This document shows, one piece after another, positions 11,925 to 19,997 of a stretch of 64,000 nucleotides of DNA. Under the pieces are notes generated by a model. The model saw nothing but the letters and a program-made list of their open reading frames with translations, did not search any database and was not told the origin of the DNA. Source of the stretch: Pseudomonas sp. DNDY-54 (GTDB lineage: Bacteria > Pseudomonadota > Gammaproteobacteria > Pseudomonadales > Pseudomonadaceae). Positions within the stretch are counted from its first letter, which is position 1; every line of letters begins with the position of its first letter. The stretch is from positions 930,001 to 994,000 of the forward strand of contig NZ_CP082271.1 in the NCBI RefSeq assembly GCF_019880365.1, in the 5' to 3' direction. Both the position numbers and the translations under genes were made by a program.

Positions 11925-12680
11925 ATGCGTCGCCCATTGGTAGCTGGTAACTGGAAGATGAACGGTACCCGCGCCAGCGTCGCAGAGCTGATCGAAGCGC
12001 TTTGCCAGCAGGAGTTGTCTCCAGGGGTCGAAGTTGTAGTTTTTCCATCCAGTCTTCATCTGACTCAGGTCGTTGAGGAATTGGAAGGTCGGAGTATCGC
12101 TGTCGGTGCTCAAGACTGCTCTTCGGAAGTTGGCTTTGGTGCCTTGACTGGAGAAGAATCAGCCTCTCAGCTGGTTGATGCTGGTTGTAAATGGGTATTG
12201 GTGGGCCACTCGGAGCGACGCTTGATTCTGGGTGAAAGCGACGATGTGGTTAGTAAGAAGTTTGTAGCGGCATTGGAGTGCGGAATGGCTCCAGTGCTCT
12301 GCCTAGGTGAGACGCTTGAACAGCGCCAGTCTGGGCAAACGCTGGAAGTGGTTGGGCGTCAGTTGGCTCGCGTCATAGCTGAGGCTGGAATAGCTGCTTT
12401 CAAAAAGGCGGTTGTGGCGTATGAGCCGGTCTGGGCCATTGGTTCCGGGCTTACGGCTACGCCGCAGCAGGCCCAGCAAGTACATGCGGCTATTCGCGAG
12501 CAACTCGCACGTGAGGATCAGCGTATCGCCGAGGGCGTACGAGTTCTTTATGGTGGCAGCGTCAAGGCGGAAAACGCCTCTGAGCTGTTCGGGATGTCGG
12601 ATATCGATGGGGGGCTTATCGGTGGGGCCTCTCTGAAAGCGAATGATTTCGGTGCGATTTGTCGTGCCGCAGGGAACTGA
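11925..12680 (+). CDS. tpiA: Triosephosphate isomerase
   Basis: 251 aa. It interconverts dihydroxyacetone phosphate and glyceraldehyde-3-phosphate. Catalytic elements are visible in order: GNWKMNG (Lys), VGHSERR (His) and AYEPVWAIGSG (Glu), then the phosphate-binding YGGSV. The secG start lies five bases after the tpiA stop. Confidence 0.98.
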   Translation: MRRPLVAGNWKMNGTRASVAELIEALCQQELSPGVEVVVFPSSLHLTQVVEELEGRSIAVGAQDCSSEVGFGALTGEESASQLVDAGCKWVLVGHSERRLILGESDDVVSKKFVAALECGMAPVLCLGETLEQRQSGQTLEVVGRQLARVIAEAGIAAFKKAVVAYEPVWAIGSGLTATPQQAQQVHAAIREQLAREDQRIAEGVRVLYGGSVKAENASELFGMSDIDGGLIGGASLKANDFGAICRAAGN

Positions 12681-12684
12681 TCAG

Positions 12685-13068
12685 ATGTTGCAGACTGTTG
12701 TGATTGTGGTGCATCTGCTGGTTGCTATTGGTGTGGTTGTGCTGGTGTTGCTGCAGCAGGGTAAGGGAGCGGATGCGGGTGCGTCTTTCGGCTCGGGTGC
12801 TTCGGCAACTGTTTTCGGAAGCCAAGGTTCTTCTACCTTTCTCAGTCGTTTTACTGCTATACTGGCGGGCGTTTTTTTCGTGACTAGTCTGGGGTTGGCG
12901 TTTTTTGCGACTCAGCAGGCTGATCAGATGTCACAGGCAGGCTTGCCGGACCCCGCAGTGTTGGAGGTTCCGGTTAGCAAGCCGGCTGTTGAAGATGTGC
13001 CTGTTTTGGAGTCCGCTCCGTCCGCGCCTACTGCAGACGATGTTCCACAGGTTCAGGATCAGCAGTAA
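12685..13068 (+). CDS. secG: Preprotein translocase subunit SecG
   Basis: 127 aa from the ATG at 12685 (MLQTVVIVVHLLVAIGVVV). SecG is the small SecYEG subunit that assists SecA-driven export. Two hydrophobic helices flank the conserved QQGKGADAGASFGSGAS loop. The C-terminal 40 residues are acidic and low-complexity (P, V, A, D), as in other pseudomonads. tRNA-Leu begins 11 bases after the stop, so the tRNA may be processed from the same transcript. Confidence 0.96.
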   Translation: MLQTVVIVVHLLVAIGVVVLVLLQQGKGADAGASFGSGASATVFGSQGSSTFLSRFTAILAGVFFVTSLGLAFFATQQADQMSQAGLPDPAVLEVPVSKPAVEDVPVLESAPSAPTADDVPQVQDQQ

Positions 13069-13078
13069 AAAAGTTTTT

Positions 13079-13164
13079 GCCGAGGTGGTGGAATTGGTAG
13101 ACACGCTACCTTGAGGTGGTAGTGGCCATAGGCTGTAGGGGTTCGAGTCCCCTCCTCGGTACCA
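13079..13164 (+). tRNA. tRNA-Leu (anticodon GAG)
   Basis: 86 nt including an encoded CCA at 13162-13164. The acceptor stem GCCGAGG pairs with CCTCGGT. The anticodon stem CTACC/GGTAG encloses loop TTGAGGT, so the anticodon is GAG, which reads CUC and CUU. The long variable arm (TGGCCATAGGCTG region) marks it as class II. It lies between secG and tRNA-fMet, as in other pseudomonads. Confidence 0.97.
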
Positions 13165-13172
13165 AACAAGTA

Positions 13173-13198
13173 GGCCCGCAGATGCGGGCTTTCTTGTT
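13173..13198 (+). terminator. Probable intrinsic terminator after tRNA-Leu
   Basis: GCCCGCA-GA-TGCGGGC forms a 7-bp stem with a very short loop, followed by TTTCTTGTTT. It would end the secG / tRNA-Leu transcript just before the tRNA-fMet promoter. Confidence 0.6.
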
Positions 13199-13210
13199 TC
13201 TGCGTTTTGG

Positions 13211-13239
13211 TTGACCAATGTTTGATGCGGTCGTATAAT
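13211..13239 (+). promoter_or_regulatory. Sigma-70 promoter for initiator tRNA
   Basis: TTGACC at 13211-13216 and a perfect TATAAT at 13234-13239 are separated by exactly 17 bases. The mature tRNA begins 16 bases after the -10 hexamer, so the primary transcript would carry a short 5' leader. This is the best-matching housekeeping promoter I found in the window, fitting a highly expressed stable RNA. Confidence 0.85.
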
Positions 13240-13254
13240 TCGTGCCCAGTTTGA

Positions 13255-13331
<77 letters not shown>

Positions 13332-13340
13332 GTTGATGAA

Positions 13341-13364
13341 GAGCCCCTATCGAGGGGCTTTTTA
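13341..13364 (+). terminator. Intrinsic terminator after tRNA-fMet
   Basis: AGCCCCT pairs with AGGGGCT across a 4-base loop and is followed by TTTTTATT. It separates the tRNA transcript from rimP, although readthrough into the rimP-nusA operon is possible, as in the enteric metY operon. Confidence 0.85.
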
Positions 13365-13459
13365 TTAGCTTCAAGCCAGGTCGCCGGCATCTACAGGCGA
13401 TCATCAGGGATGGGCGTTTCGCCCATTTTTCATTTTCACGGCATGCACGAGGGACTTCG

Positions 13460-13918
13460 ATGTCGAGCAAGCTAGAACAGTTGCAGGCCTTGTTGGCCCC
13501 TGTGGTCGAGGCGCTGGGCTATCAATGCTGGGGTGTCGAATTTATTTCGCAGGGTCGACATTCTTTGCTGAGGATCTATATCGATCATCCCAACGGGATT
13601 TTGGTTGATGACTGTGAAAAGGTCAGCCGTCAGCTCAGCGGAGTGCTAGATGTCGAGGATCCGATCAGCTCTGATTACACGCTTGAAGTGTCCTCGCCGG
13701 GTATGGATCGACCACTGTTCACTCTTGAACAGTACGCGGCGCACGTGGGCGAGCAAGTCAAAATAAAGCTGCGCTCGCCCTTCGACGGGCGGCGCAATTT
13801 CCAGGGTCTTCTCCGCGGGATCGAGGAACAGGATGTAGTGGTGCTGGTTGACGACCACGAGTATCTGTTGCCGATCGACATGATCGACAAGACCAACATA
13901 ATTCCCCGTTTTGAGTGA
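13460..13918 (+). CDS. rimP: Ribosome maturation factor RimP
   Basis: 152 aa, usual length. RimP assists early 30S assembly around S12 and S5. Motifs include GYQCWGVEF, LRIYIDHPNGILVDDCEKVSRQL and YTLEVSSPGMDRPL, ending in the SH3-like domain. It is the first protein gene of the rimP-nusA-infB-rbfA-truB operon; nusA follows after 48 bases. Confidence 0.97.
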   Translation: MSSKLEQLQALLAPVVEALGYQCWGVEFISQGRHSLLRIYIDHPNGILVDDCEKVSRQLSGVLDVEDPISSDYTLEVSSPGMDRPLFTLEQYAAHVGEQVKIKLRSPFDGRRNFQGLLRGIEEQDVVVLVDDHEYLLPIDMIDKTNIIPRFE

Positions 13919-13966
13919 ATCGCGGATCCCGCGGACCCCAATGGATTGCGATAGGCGAGGCGTACG

Positions 13967-15448
13967 ATGAGCAAAGAAGTACTGCTGGTTGTGGAGTCGG
14001 TATCCAATGAAAAAGGCGTACCGGCCGGTGTGATATTCGAGGCATTGGAGCTGGCGCTGGCCACCGCTACCAAAAAGCGCTTTGAGGATGAAGTGGACCT
14101 GAGGGTCGAGATCAATCGGCAGAATGGTAGCTACGAGACCTTCCGCCGCTGGACTGTTGTTGAAGAAGAGGATTTCGACGACCCGGCGCACCAGCTGACT
14201 ACTGACATGAAGCAGGCTCAAGAAGCCAATGCCAAAGTCGGTGATGTCCTGGAAGAGAAGATCGAGTCGATTGAGTTTGGCCGTATTGCCGCGCAAACGG
14301 CTAAACAGGTCATTGTGCAGAAGGTCCGTGAGGCTGAGCGTGCGCAGGTGGTCGAGGCCTACCGTGACCGCCTGGGTGAAATCATCTCCGGAACGGTCAA
14401 GAAAGTAACCCGTGACAGCGTTATCGTCGACTTGGGTAACAACGCGGAGGCACTGCTTGCTCGCGAAGACATTATTGCTCGCGAGACATTTCGTGTCGGC
14501 GCGCGAGTACGCGCGCTTCTTAAGGATATCCGCACTGAAAACCGCGGGCCTCAGTTGATCCTGTCGCGCACTGCGCCGGAGATGCTGATTGAGCTGTTCC
14601 GCATCGAGGTGCCGGAAATTGCTGAAGGGCTGATTGAGGTGATGGGTGCTTCTCGTGACCCGGGCTCGCGCGCCAAGATTGCTGTTCGCTCGAAGGACAA
14701 GCGTATCGATCCACAGGGTGCATGCATCGGAATGCGTGGTTCGCGCGTCCAGGCGGTATCCGGAGAGATCGGCGGCGAGCGTGTCGATATCGTGTTATGG
14801 GATGAGAATCCAGCTCAGTTCGTCATCAACGCGATGGCACCTGCTGAAGTGGCCGCAATCATCGTTGATGAAGACGCTCATGCCATGGATATTGCGGTTG
14901 GTGAAGACAACCTGGCGCAAGCTATCGGTCGTGGCGGCCAGAACGTGCGTCTTGCCAGTCAACTGACTGGATGGACGCTGAACGTAATGACCGAGGCGGA
15001 TATCCAGAGCAAGCAACAGGAAGAAACCGGCGACATCCTGCGCAATTTCATCGAAGAGCTGGACGTCGATGAGGAACTGGCACAAGTACTGGTCGAGGAA
15101 GGTTTTACCTCGCTCGAAGAGATCGCGTACGTCCCAATGGAGGAAATGCTCGGCATTGAAGGCTTCGACGAAGACATCGTCAATGAGCTGAGAACCCGCG
15201 CTAAAGATCGTTTACTGACTAAAGCGATCGCAACGGAAGAAAAACTGGCAGACGCCCAGCCAGCCGAGGATTTGCTCGCGCTGGAAGGCATGGACAAGGA
15301 ACTGGCGGTCGAGTTGGCAATGCGAGGTGTCATCACCCGCGAAGACCTGGCCGAGCAGTCGATTGACGACCTGCTCGACATAGACGGCATTGATCAAGAG
15401 CGTGCCGGCAAGCTGATCATGGCCGCCCGAGCCCATTGGTTCGAGTAA
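13967..15448 (+). CDS. nusA: Transcription termination/antitermination factor NusA
   Basis: 493 aa. NusA binds RNA polymerase and modulates pausing, termination and antitermination. The order is an N-terminal polymerase-binding domain (1-125), an S1 domain (about 135-200, with GTVKKVTRDSVIVDLG), two KH domains (IDPQGACIGMRGSRVQAV and AIGRGGQNVRLAS), then two acidic helix-hairpin-helix repeats at the C-terminus, as in gammaproteobacteria. It lies in operon with infB. Confidence 0.98.
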   Translation: MSKEVLLVVESVSNEKGVPAGVIFEALELALATATKKRFEDEVDLRVEINRQNGSYETFRRWTVVEEEDFDDPAHQLTTDMKQAQEANAKVGDVLEEKIESIEFGRIAAQTAKQVIVQKVREAERAQVVEAYRDRLGEIISGTVKKVTRDSVIVDLGNNAEALLAREDIIARETFRVGARVRALLKDIRTENRGPQLILSRTAPEMLIELFRIEVPEIAEGLIEVMGASRDPGSRAKIAVRSKDKRIDPQGACIGMRGSRVQAVSGEIGGERVDIVLWDENPAQFVINAMAPAEVAAIIVDEDAHAMDIAVGEDNLAQAIGRGGQNVRLASQLTGWTLNVMTEADIQSKQQEETGDILRNFIEELDVDEELAQVLVEEGFTSLEEIAYVPMEEMLGIEGFDEDIVNELRTRAKDRLLTKAIATEEKLADAQPAEDLLALEGMDKELAVELAMRGVITREDLAEQSIDDLLDIDGIDQERAGKLIMAARAHWFE

Positions 15449-15476
15449 GTAATTAGCGGCCTGAGGAGAGAGATGC

Positions 15477-17975
15477 ATGACGCAAGTCACGGTGAAAGAA
15501 CTGGCCCAGGTGGTCGACACACCGGTCGAGCGACTGCTGCAGCAGATGCGTGAGGCAGGACTGTCGCACACCAGCGCCGAGCAAGTAGTGACCGATAACG
15601 AAAAGCAGGCCCTGTTGGCGCACCTCAAGAGCAGCCACGGTGCCAAGGTGGATGAGCCGCGCAAGATTACCTTGCAGCGCAAGACCACCACCAAGCTGAA
15701 GGTCGGTGGCAGCAAGACCATCAGCGTGGAAGTACGCAAGAAGAAAACATTCGTTAAGCGTAGCCCTGACGAAATCGAAGCTGAGAAGCAACGCGAACTC
15801 GAAGAGCAACGCGCAGCAGAAGAAGCAGCGCGGCTGAAAGCGGCCGAAGAAGCGCGCGTGCGTGCCGAAGAAGAGGCTCGCCGTCAGGCTGAAGCGGCAG
15901 CCACTCAAACTGCAGTATCTGATGAGCCTAAAGAGCCGGTCGCAGCCGTTGCTGCGGAACCTGTTCCCGTTGCGCCTGCCGCTCCGGTCGAGGATCGCAA
16001 GAAGGACGAACCGCGTCGCCCTGATAAGGCCCGTAGTGACGACGACGAGCGACGTGATCGTAAGCAGGCGCAGCATCGTCCTTCGCTGAAGGCCAAAGCT
16101 CCGCTGTCGCGCACTGTTCGTAGTGGCGATGACGATGCTGATGGGTTCCGTCGCGGCGGACGTGGTAAGTCAAAGCTGAAGAAGCGTAATGCGCATGGCT
16201 TTCAGAGCCCGAGCGGTCCGATCGTTCGCGAAGTCGCTATTGGTGAGACGATCACCGTCGGCGATCTGGCGCAGCAGATGTCGGTCAAGGCAGCCGAAGT
16301 CATCAAGTTCATGTTCAAGATGGGCACTCCGGTGACCATCAACCAGGTACTTGATCAGGAAACCGCTCAGCTGATCGCCGAAGAGCTGGGCCACAAGGTC
16401 AAGCTGGTCAGCGACAACGCGCTTGAAGAGCAGCTGGCTGAGCTGTTGAAGTTCGAAGGCGAGGCGATTACACGTGCTCCAGTTGTGACTGTAATGGGTC
16501 ACGTCGACCACGGTAAGACTTCGCTGCTCGACTACATTCGACGTGCCAAGGTGGCCGCAGGTGAAGCGGGTGGTATCACCCAGCACATCGGCGCCTACCA
16601 TGTGGAAACAGATCGCGGCATGGTCACCTTCCTCGACACCCCTGGCCACGCCGCGTTTACCGCCATGCGTGCCCGTGGTGCGCAGGCGACTGATATCGTG
16701 ATCCTTGTGGTAGCAGCCGATGACGGCGTGATGCCGCAGACCATCGAGGCGATTCAGCATGCTAAGGCTGCTGGCGTACCGCTGGTGGTTGCGGTGAACA
16801 AGATCGACAAGCCTGGCGCCGATCTCGATCGGATTCGTAGCGAGTTGTCTGTTCACGAAGTGACGTCGGAAGAATGGGGCGGTGATACGCCGTTCGTGTC
16901 GGTGTCCGCGAAGATGGGTACCGGTGTCGACGATTTGCTTGAGGCGGTGTTGCTTCAGGCCGAGATCCTTGAACTCACCGCAACGCCGTCGGCTCCCGGC
17001 CGTGGTGTTGTAGTCGAATCGCGTTTGGATAAAGGTCGCGGCCCGGTCGCTACCGTGCTGGTGCAGGATGGCACGTTGCGTCAGGGTGACATGGCACTGG
17101 TTGGCTCCAACTACGGCCGTATCCGCGCGATGCTCGACGAGAACGGCAAACCGATCAAGGAAGCTGGACCTTCGATTCCGGTCGAGATTCTTGGCCTCGA
17201 CGGTACACCGGATGCAGGTGACGAGCTCAGCGTTCTGGCTGACGAGAAGAAGGCGCGTGAAGTGGCCTTGTTCCGTCAGGGCAAGTTCCGCGAAGTGAAG
17301 CTGGCCCGTGCACATGCCGGCAAGCTGGAAAATATCTTCGAGAACATGGGGCAGGAAGAGAAGAAGACGCTGAACATCGTCCTCAAATCCGACGTCCGCG
17401 GTTCGCTGGAAGCGCTACAGGGCTCGCTCAGTGGTTTGGGTAACGATGAGGTGCAAGTACGCGTCATCGGCGGCGGTGTCGGTGGTATCACCGAGAGCGA
17501 TGCCAACCTCGCACTGGCATCCAACGCGGTGTTGTTTGGCTTCAACGTTCGTGCCGATGCTGGCGCACGTAAGATCGTCGAGCAGGAAGGTCTGGATTTG
17601 CGTTACTACAACGTGATCTACGACATCATCGAAGACGTCAAAAAGGCCCTGACCGGCATGTTGGGCAGCGATGTCCGGGAAAACATTCTCGGTATTGCGG
17701 AAGTGCGTGATGTGTTCCGCTCGCCGAAGTTCGGTGCCGTGGCCGGTTGCATGGTGCTAGAGGGCATGGTGCACCGCAATCGTCCGATTCGTGTTCTGCG
17801 CGATGACGTGGTCATCTTCGAAGGCGAGCTGGAGTCGCTCCGTCGCTTCAAGGACGACGTCGCGGAAGTGCGTGCCGGCATGGAGTGCGGTATCGCGGTG
17901 AAGAGTTACAACGACGTCAAAGCTGGCGACAAGATCGAAGTGTTCGAGAAAGTCGAAGTGGCGCGTTCGCTCTAA
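15477..17975 (+). CDS. infB: Translation initiation factor IF-2
   Basis: 832 aa GTPase that recruits fMet-tRNA to the 30S and promotes subunit joining. A short IF2-N domain is followed by a low-complexity charged linker rich in E, A, R and K (residues about 90-240). The G domain begins with GHVDHGKT near residue 340, with DTPGH and NKID following, then the C-terminal fMet-tRNA-binding domain. Internal start codons might produce a shorter isoform, as in E. coli; this was not tested. Confidence 0.98.
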   Translation: MTQVTVKELAQVVDTPVERLLQQMREAGLSHTSAEQVVTDNEKQALLAHLKSSHGAKVDEPRKITLQRKTTTKLKVGGSKTISVEVRKKKTFVKRSPDEIEAEKQRELEEQRAAEEAARLKAAEEARVRAEEEARRQAEAAATQTAVSDEPKEPVAAVAAEPVPVAPAAPVEDRKKDEPRRPDKARSDDDERRDRKQAQHRPSLKAKAPLSRTVRSGDDDADGFRRGGRGKSKLKKRNAHGFQSPSGPIVREVAIGETITVGDLAQQMSVKAAEVIKFMFKMGTPVTINQVLDQETAQLIAEELGHKVKLVSDNALEEQLAELLKFEGEAITRAPVVTVMGHVDHGKTSLLDYIRRAKVAAGEAGGITQHIGAYHVETDRGMVTFLDTPGHAAFTAMRARGAQATDIVILVVAADDGVMPQTIEAIQHAKAAGVPLVVAVNKIDKPGADLDRIRSELSVHEVTSEEWGGDTPFVSVSAKMGTGVDDLLEAVLLQAEILELTATPSAPGRGVVVESRLDKGRGPVATVLVQDGTLRQGDMALVGSNYGRIRAMLDENGKPIKEAGPSIPVEILGLDGTPDAGDELSVLADEKKAREVALFRQGKFREVKLARAHAGKLENIFENMGQEEKKTLNIVLKSDVRGSLEALQGSLSGLGNDEVQVRVIGGGVGGITESDANLALASNAVLFGFNVRADAGARKIVEQEGLDLRYYNVIYDIIEDVKKALTGMLGSDVRENILGIAEVRDVFRSPKFGAVAGCMVLEGMVHRNRPIRVLRDDVVIFEGELESLRRFKDDVAEVRAGMECGIAVKSYNDVKAGDKIEVFEKVEVARSL

Positions 17976-17997
17976 CAGCAGCTGTTAGGCAAACCGG

Positions 17998-18033
17998 CGG
18001 CAAGCTTTCAGGAGAGATCCTGGAAGCTTGCCG
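17998..18033 (+). terminator. Strong hairpin between infB and rbfA
   Basis: CGGCAAGCTTTCAGGA pairs with TCCTGGAAGCTTGCCG around a GAGA tetraloop, a 16-bp stem with one G-T pair. The 3' side is TTTGCCTTTG rather than a clean T-run, so termination would be partial. It may be an attenuator, an RNase III site or an mRNA-stabilising element within the operon. Confidence 0.6.
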
Positions 18034-18093
18034 TTTGCCTTTGCAGCACGACGTTTTTTCAGGTTTAGCAGCTTGCTGCTCAAGGCAGATTTT

Positions 18094-18483
18094 ATGGCCA
18101 AAGAATTCAGCCGTACCCAACGTATTGGCGATCAGATGCAGCGCGAGTTGGCGCAGCTCATTCAACGTGAAGTGAAAGATCCCCGTTTGGGTCTGATCAC
18201 CATCACGGCAGTCGAGGTCAGTCGCGATCTGTCCCATGCCAAGATCTTCATTACGGTCATGGGCAAGGATGATGACGAAGATGCGGTCAAGGGCAATCTT
18301 CGGATCCTCAACGATGCCAGCGGTTTCCTGCGGATGCAGCTGGGCAAAGCGATGAAGTTACGTACCGTGCCACAACTGCATTTCAACTATGACGCCAGTG
18401 TGCGTCGCGGGGTCGAGCTGACGTCGCTCATCGAGCGTGCGGTTGCTGAAGACCGCAAGCACAGCGACGATCTTGGAGAGTAA
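18094..18483 (+). CDS. rbfA: Ribosome-binding factor A
   Basis: 129 aa from the ATG at 18094 (MAKEFSRTQRIGDQMQREL). It is a KH-like 30S maturation factor acting on the 5' end of 16S rRNA. Conserved elements include EVKDPRLGLITITAVEVSRDLSHAKIF (in two parts) and LRTVPQLHF. An in-frame start at 18028 would place the infB-rbfA hairpin inside coding sequence and is not family-like. truB follows after 3 bases. Confidence 0.97.
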   Translation: MAKEFSRTQRIGDQMQRELAQLIQREVKDPRLGLITITAVEVSRDLSHAKIFITVMGKDDDEDAVKGNLRILNDASGFLRMQLGKAMKLRTVPQLHFNYDASVRRGVELTSLIERAVAEDRKHSDDLGE

Positions 18484-18486
18484 GGT

Positions 18487-19404
18487 TTGGCCCAGGTAAA
18501 ACGCGTACGCCGTGCCGTCAGCGGCATCATTCTTCTCGACAAACCTCGCGGTTTCACTTCCAACGCCGCCTTGCAGAAAGTTCGCTGGTTGCTCAACGCC
18601 GAGAAGGCGGGCCACACCGGTAGCCTCGATCCGCTGGCAACTGGCGTGCTGCCGTTGTGTTTTGGGGAGGCGACCAAGTTTTCGCAGTATCTGCTTGATG
18701 CTGACAAGGGTTATGAAACCGTTGCCCAGCTTGGCGTCACGACAACTACGGCCGATGCCGAGGGCGAGGTGATCGAGCGAAAGGACGTCACCGTAACCCA
18801 GGCGCAGCTAGAGTCGCTATTGCCGCAGTTTCGGGGTGACCTGCAGCAGGTGCCGCCGATGTACTCGGCGCTCAAGCGTGACGGCCAGCCGTTATACAAG
18901 CTCGCGCGCGCAGGAGAGGTAGTGGAGCGTGAGCCTCGTTCTGTTACCATTGCCCGCCTGGATTTGCTGTCGTTCGAAGCGGACCGGGCGCGTCTGGCTG
19001 TCGCCTGTACCAAGGGCACCTATATCCGGACCTTGGTCGAAGACATAGGTCACGCTTTAGGCTGTGGGGCTCATGTGGCCGAGCTGAGGCGAACTCAGGC
19101 CGGGCCTTTCGACTTGACCCAGACCGTCAGTCTTGAAGAGCTGGAACGGGTACACGCCGAAGGCGGGGCAGAGGCGGTGGACGCTTTCCTCAAGCCGGTC
19201 GATAGCGGACTTGAGCACTGGCCACTTCTGCAGCTTTCTGAGCACAGCTCGTTCTATTGGCTGCATGGACAGCCGGTGCGTGCGCCGGAGGCACCGAAGT
19301 TCGGCATGCTGCGAGTGCAGGATCATAATGGTCGCTTCATTGGTATCGGTGAAGTGAGCGAAGACGGGCGCATCGCGCCGCGTCGACTGATTCGGTCGGA
19401 ATGA
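18487..19404 (+). CDS. truB: tRNA pseudouridine(55) synthase
   Basis: 305 aa. It makes pseudouridine 55 in the T-loop of tRNAs. The catalytic motif HTGSLDPLATGVLP contains the aspartate nucleophile, and KGTYIRTLVEDIG and a C-terminal PUA-like domain follow. The start is TTG at 18487, three bases after the rbfA stop, with AAGG overlapping that stop codon. It is the last gene of the nusA operon. Confidence 0.97.
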   Translation: MAQVKRVRRAVSGIILLDKPRGFTSNAALQKVRWLLNAEKAGHTGSLDPLATGVLPLCFGEATKFSQYLLDADKGYETVAQLGVTTTTADAEGEVIERKDVTVTQAQLESLLPQFRGDLQQVPPMYSALKRDGQPLYKLARAGEVVEREPRSVTIARLDLLSFEADRARLAVACTKGTYIRTLVEDIGHALGCGAHVAELRRTQAGPFDLTQTVSLEELERVHAEGGAEAVDAFLKPVDSGLEHWPLLQLSEHSSFYWLHGQPVRAPEAPKFGMLRVQDHNGRFIGIGEVSEDGRIAPRRLIRSE

Positions 19405-19521
19405 CCGATTCGTGATGCGCCCTAGGGTGTGTCGCGTTACGAGGTTGGCTGTTGGCAGGCACGGTCACACCTCTTTTAAAACACGGGACATGTCCCGGCC
19501 TGTTCATAGAAGGAGCCCATC

Positions 19522-19791
19522 ATGGCACTTAGCGTTGAAGAAAAAGCTCAGATCGTTAGCGAGTACCAGCAAGCTGAAGGTGATACCGGTTCCCCGGAAG
19601 TGCAGGTTGCCCTGCTGACCACCAACATCAACAAGCTGCAAGGTCACTTCAAGGCCAACGGCAAAGATCACCACTCCCGTCGTGGTCTGATCCGTATGGT
19701 TAACCAGCGTCGTAAGCTGCTGGATTACCTGAAGGGCAAGGACACCACTCGCTACAGCACCCTGATCGGTCGTCTGGGTCTGCGTCGCTAA
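19522..19791 (+). CDS. rpsO: 30S ribosomal protein S15
   Basis: 89 aa, exact family length. S15 binds the 16S central domain early in assembly. The core SPEVQVALLTTNINKLQGHF and HSRRGLIRMVNQRRKLLDYL segments are conserved. A strong AGAAGGAG precedes the ATG. The rpsO-pnp order is near universal; S15 represses its own translation in E. coli through a leader pseudoknot, and any similar leader here was not resolved. Confidence 0.98.
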   Translation: MALSVEEKAQIVSEYQQAEGDTGSPEVQVALLTTNINKLQGHFKANGKDHHSRRGLIRMVNQRRKLLDYLKGKDTTRYSTLIGRLGLRR

Positions 19792-19820
19792 GCGATGCTG
19801 GTCCGAAGCTGAATGCTAAA

Positions 19821-19855
19821 GCTGGAAGTAGGGCTCGCCCTGCTTCCAGCTTTTG
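19821..19855 (+). terminator. Intrinsic terminator between rpsO and pnp
   Basis: GCTGGAAGTAGGGC pairs with GCCCTGCTTCCAGC, a 14-bp stem with one G-T pair and a TC loop, followed by TTTTGCCTTT. It resembles the rpsO terminator of E. coli that allows partial readthrough into pnp. Confidence 0.85.
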
Positions 19856-19997
19856 CCTTTCAGAGGTACACCTCTGGACAGCGTTCGGGTTCGATACCCT
19901 GGACTGCCCAAGAATTCGAATAAAGCGTTTCGCGCGTGGCATGGCCCGCGAGGCGTGAGAGACGTTTCCCCCAAGGCAACATAGAGAAGGAACCACC

